Source: Thiodiazotropha sp040793985 (GTDB lineage Bacteria > Pseudomonadota > Gammaproteobacteria > Chromatiales > Chromatiaceae). Taken from it: a stretch of DNA of 64,000 bases. The position numbers and the translations under genes are program-made. The stretch lies in NCBI GenBank assembly GCA_040793985.1, contig JBFNJI010000003.1:682001-746000 (forward strand), in the 5' to 3' direction. The notes beneath the pieces are model-generated. The model ran no database searches. It was not told where the DNA came from and saw nothing but the letters and a program-made list of their open reading frames with translations. Of this stretch, positions 62,260 to 64,000 are shown in pieces; position 1 is the stretch's first letter, and each line of letters begins with the position of its first letter.

Positions 62260-62652
62260 ATGAAATTCGCGATTCAGGTTAACGAGGGTCCCTATCAGCA
62301 TCAAGCCACGGACTCTGCCTACCAGTTCACCAAGGCTGCGCTTGAGGCCGGACACGAAATCATGCGTGTCTTCTTCTACCACGACGGTGTCAATAATGGC
62401 ACCAATCTGACCACCCCTCCGCAGGACGATCGCAACATCGTTAAGCGTTGGTCCGAACTCGGTAAACAGCACGATCTCGATCTGGTTGTTTGCGTTGCGG
62501 CCGCCCAACGACGGGGTATCGTCGACGAGGGCGAGATGCAGCGCAACGGCAAGGATGCGCAGAACATCGCTGAAGGGTTCCGTATCTCCGGTCTCGGTCA
62601 GTTGGTCGAGGCTGGCATCCAGTCGGAACGTCTTGTGGTATTCGGTGATTGA
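62260..62652 (+). CDS. dsrE: Sulfur relay protein DsrE
   Basis: 130 residues, part of the DsrE2F2H2 complex that passes persulfide to DsrC. The active Cys is at position 78 (LVVCVAAAQRRG), as in the A. vinosum protein. GGAAGG precedes the start. Confidence 0.95.
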   Translation: MKFAIQVNEGPYQHQATDSAYQFTKAALEAGHEIMRVFFYHDGVNNGTNLTTPPQDDRNIVKRWSELGKQHDLDLVVCVAAAQRRGIVDEGEMQRNGKDAQNIAEGFRISGLGQLVEAGIQSERLVVFGD

Positions 62653-62667
62653 GCATAGGGGTTGACG

Positions 62668-63078
62668 ATGTCTGAAGATATTAAAAAGTTCATGTACCTC
62701 AACCGCCGCGCTCCCTACGGCACTATCTATGCTTGGGAGTCACTTGAGGTTGTATTGATCGGTGCCGCGTTTGATCAGGATGTCAGTCTGGCATTCCTCG
62801 ACGACGGGGTCTATCAGCTGGTCAAGGGGCAGGATACCGCCGAGGTGGATATGAAGAATTTCTCACCCACCTACCAGGCGCTTGGGGATTACGATGTTAC
62901 CAAGCTGTATGTCGAGAAGGAGTCGCTGGAAGAGCGGGGACTGACCCTGGATGATCTCATGCCTCTGACCTACGAGGATGAAGATGACGATTGGGCTGAA
63001 AAGGACTCTATCCGCGTGGTCAGCCGTGCTGAAATGGCCGAGATCATGGAAGAACAAGATGTCATGTTCAGTTTCTAA
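62668..63078 (+). CDS. dsrF: Sulfur relay protein DsrF
   Basis: 136 residues. Small alpha/beta protein of the DsrE/F family; the active-site Cys of DsrE is absent, as expected for DsrF. An acidic stretch (YEDEDDDWAEKD) lies near the end. ATG 62668 chosen; it follows dsrE by 15 bases. Confidence 0.93.
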   Translation: MSEDIKKFMYLNRRAPYGTIYAWESLEVVLIGAAFDQDVSLAFLDDGVYQLVKGQDTAEVDMKNFSPTYQALGDYDVTKLYVEKESLEERGLTLDDLMPLTYEDEDDDWAEKDSIRVVSRAEMAEIMEEQDVMFSF

Positions 63079-63093
63079 GTCGGAGACAAGCGA

Positions 63094-63399
63094 ATGAGTA
63101 CTCTACATACAATCAACAAATCACCTTTTGAAAAGTCTTCGATGGATAGCTGTTTGGCCTATGCCGCAGAGGGTAGTTCTGTCCTTATGTACGAAGACGG
63201 TATTTATGGTGCGATCAAGGGCACTGCCGTAACCGAGAAAATGGCCGCCAAGAACGGTGTGACCTTCTATGTTTTGGGCCCTGACCTTAAGGCACGCGGT
63301 GTAAGCGAAGACAAGGTTGCTGATGGCATCGAAATCGTGGACTACGCCAAGTTTGTCAGTCTCGCTGCAGAGAATGACAAGGTTCAGGCCTGGGTCTGA
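63094..63399 (+). CDS. dsrH: Sulfur relay protein DsrH
   Basis: 101 residues. The functional Cys is at position 20 (SMDSCLAYA), as known for DsrH/TusB. Third subunit of DsrEFH. It is followed by dsrC at 38 bases. Confidence 0.95.
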   Translation: MSTLHTINKSPFEKSSMDSCLAYAAEGSSVLMYEDGIYGAIKGTAVTEKMAAKNGVTFYVLGPDLKARGVSEDKVADGIEIVDYAKFVSLAAENDKVQAWV

Positions 63400-63437
63400 T
63401 CAACGAACAACTTTTTGACTCTACTGGGAGATAAATA

Positions 63438-63770
63438 ATGGCTATCGAAATCAATGGTAAATCCTTTGAAACTGACGAAGAAGGTTACCTGACCAACCTG
63501 TCTGACTGGGAGCCTGGTGTAGCTGAGGCCATGGCTAAGGAAGACGACCTGGAGCTGACCGACGAACATTGGGAGATCATCAACTTCCTGCGTGAGTACT
63601 ACGAGGAGTACCAGATCGCTCCCGCGGTTCGCGTTCTCACCAAGGCTGTAGGCAAAAAGCTGGGTAAGGAGAAGGGCAACTCCAAATACCTCTACGCCCT
63701 GTTCCCTTATGGCCCGGGTAAGCAGGCTTGCCGTTTCGCCGGTCTGCCTAAGCCTACTGGCTGTATCTAA
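63438..63770 (+). CDS. dsrC: DsrC, sulfur carrier protein
   Basis: 110 residues. Carries sulfur as persulfide or trisulfide on two conserved cysteines, here C98 (KQACRF) and C109 (PTGCI). Takes sulfur from DsrEFH and delivers it to DsrAB. The start is ATG with GGGAG upstream. A stem-loop follows. Confidence 0.97.
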   Translation: MAIEINGKSFETDEEGYLTNLSDWEPGVAEAMAKEDDLELTDEHWEIINFLREYYEEYQIAPAVRVLTKAVGKKLGKEKGNSKYLYALFPYGPGKQACRFAGLPKPTGCI

Positions 63771-63784
63771 AGGCATCTGTTCGA

Positions 63785-63811
63785 GATGGGGGCGCTGCAT
63801 GCGCCTCCATC
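63785..63811 (+). repeat. Stem-loop between dsrC and dsrM
   Basis: GATGGGGGCGC and GCGCCTCCATC (11 bp with one G-T pair) flank TGCAT. Without a T-run. It may protect the 3' end of a dsrC-rich transcript or cause partial termination before dsrM. Confidence 0.6.
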
Positions 63812-63841
63812 GCCCGATCACTTATTGAGGAACGCAGGATT

Positions 63842-64000
63842 ATGTCATCTGTCTACGCGTTGCTGTTTATCGTAGCGACCTTAGTTCTTGTCCTTGGACT
63901 GGCCAGGAAGATCGTCCAGTATGCAAGAATCCCTGCTCCGTTAAAGATTCCGACTACCCCGGCTCCCGTTACCCGGTCCGGTGTTGTCCTGCGGCTATTT
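63842..64000 (+). CDS. dsrM: DsrM, membrane subunit of the DsrMKJOP complex (5' end only)
   Basis: 53 codons are present before the window ends. The start ATG 63842 follows GAGGAACGCAGG. The N-terminus has a helix (VYALLFIVATLVLVLGL) and then a polar loop with Pro-rich sequence. Position after dsrC fits dsrM of the dsr operon. Identification rests mostly on gene order. Confidence 0.8.
   Translation, partial: MSSVYALLFIVATLVLVLGLARKIVQYARIPAPLKIPTTPAPVTRSGVVLRLF

Noticed and set aside
1..64000. tRNA, rRNA, insertion sequence or prophage genes
   Set aside because: No tRNA-like clover pattern, transposase motif, integrase or phage structural gene was seen anywhere in the window by eye.

Overview
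The window looks like the chromosome of a sulfur-oxidising, nitrate-respiring gammaproteobacterium of the Chromatiales / Sedimenticola-Thiodiazotropha kind. I infer this from the genes present, not from a marker tree. The evidence is reverse-type dsrAB-EFH-C-M at the right end, a sulfur globule protein, a complete periplasmic nitrate reductase operon, and enterobacteria-like housekeeping synteny (mltD / methyltransferase-rnhA-dnaQ; pyrG-kdsA-eno-ftsB-ispD...ispF-truD).

Layout. 1-1922: the end of an MscS-type channel, a PEP-CTERM-like secreted protein and a small ORF. 1929-12229 (all minus strand): narX-narL, then napF-D-A-G-H-B-C, then moaA, with a nap control region (9468-9566) holding a perfect FNR box and two NarL/NarP-type 7-2-7 inverted repeats. 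12370-16452: M48 protease, lemA and a methyltransferase. 16726-22016: an AIM24-like protein, cobO, and a Fur-box-preceded ferric iron ABC transporter. 22102-24920: an interrupted reading frame, a TetR repressor with two matching operators, a DUF1348 gene, and an aldolase-Dabb fusion. 25064-29796: an ABC-2 exporter, an ECF sigma / DUF3619 / DUF3106 operon, an 11-residue-repeat secreted protein and small proteins. 29944-43670: mltD, rnhA-dnaQ, fnr (with its own FNR box), a sulfur globule protein and the pyrG-truD core block, which is split between ispD and ispF by palindromes, an antitoxin fragment and an HDOD gene. 43907-48383: mostly uncharacterised genes. 48450-57180: a signalling island with two ECF-type sigma factors, two Hanks-type Ser/Thr kinases, a beta-barrel, a very basic exported protein, a divergent pair of paralogous exported proteins and a SYLF protein. 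57302-64000: a minus-strand cluster (small protein, helical-repeat protein, Cas6/Cmx6-like RAMP protein, cysteine-less DsrC-like protein) divergent from the dsr operon.

How it fits together. Stored sulfur is oxidised by reverse Dsr, with sulfur relayed through DsrEFH and DsrC and electrons passed to the membrane via the DsrM complex. Electrons can leave through quinol, NapC/NapGH and NapAB to nitrate. MoaA makes the first molybdopterin intermediate needed by NapA. FNR and NarXL give anaerobic and nitrate control. The least expected element is the orphan Cas6-like cluster with the Cys-free DsrC paralogue beside dsrA: no CRISPR array or other cas gene is visible, so a CRISPR role is not supported here, and a role tied to sulfur metabolism is only an inference from position.
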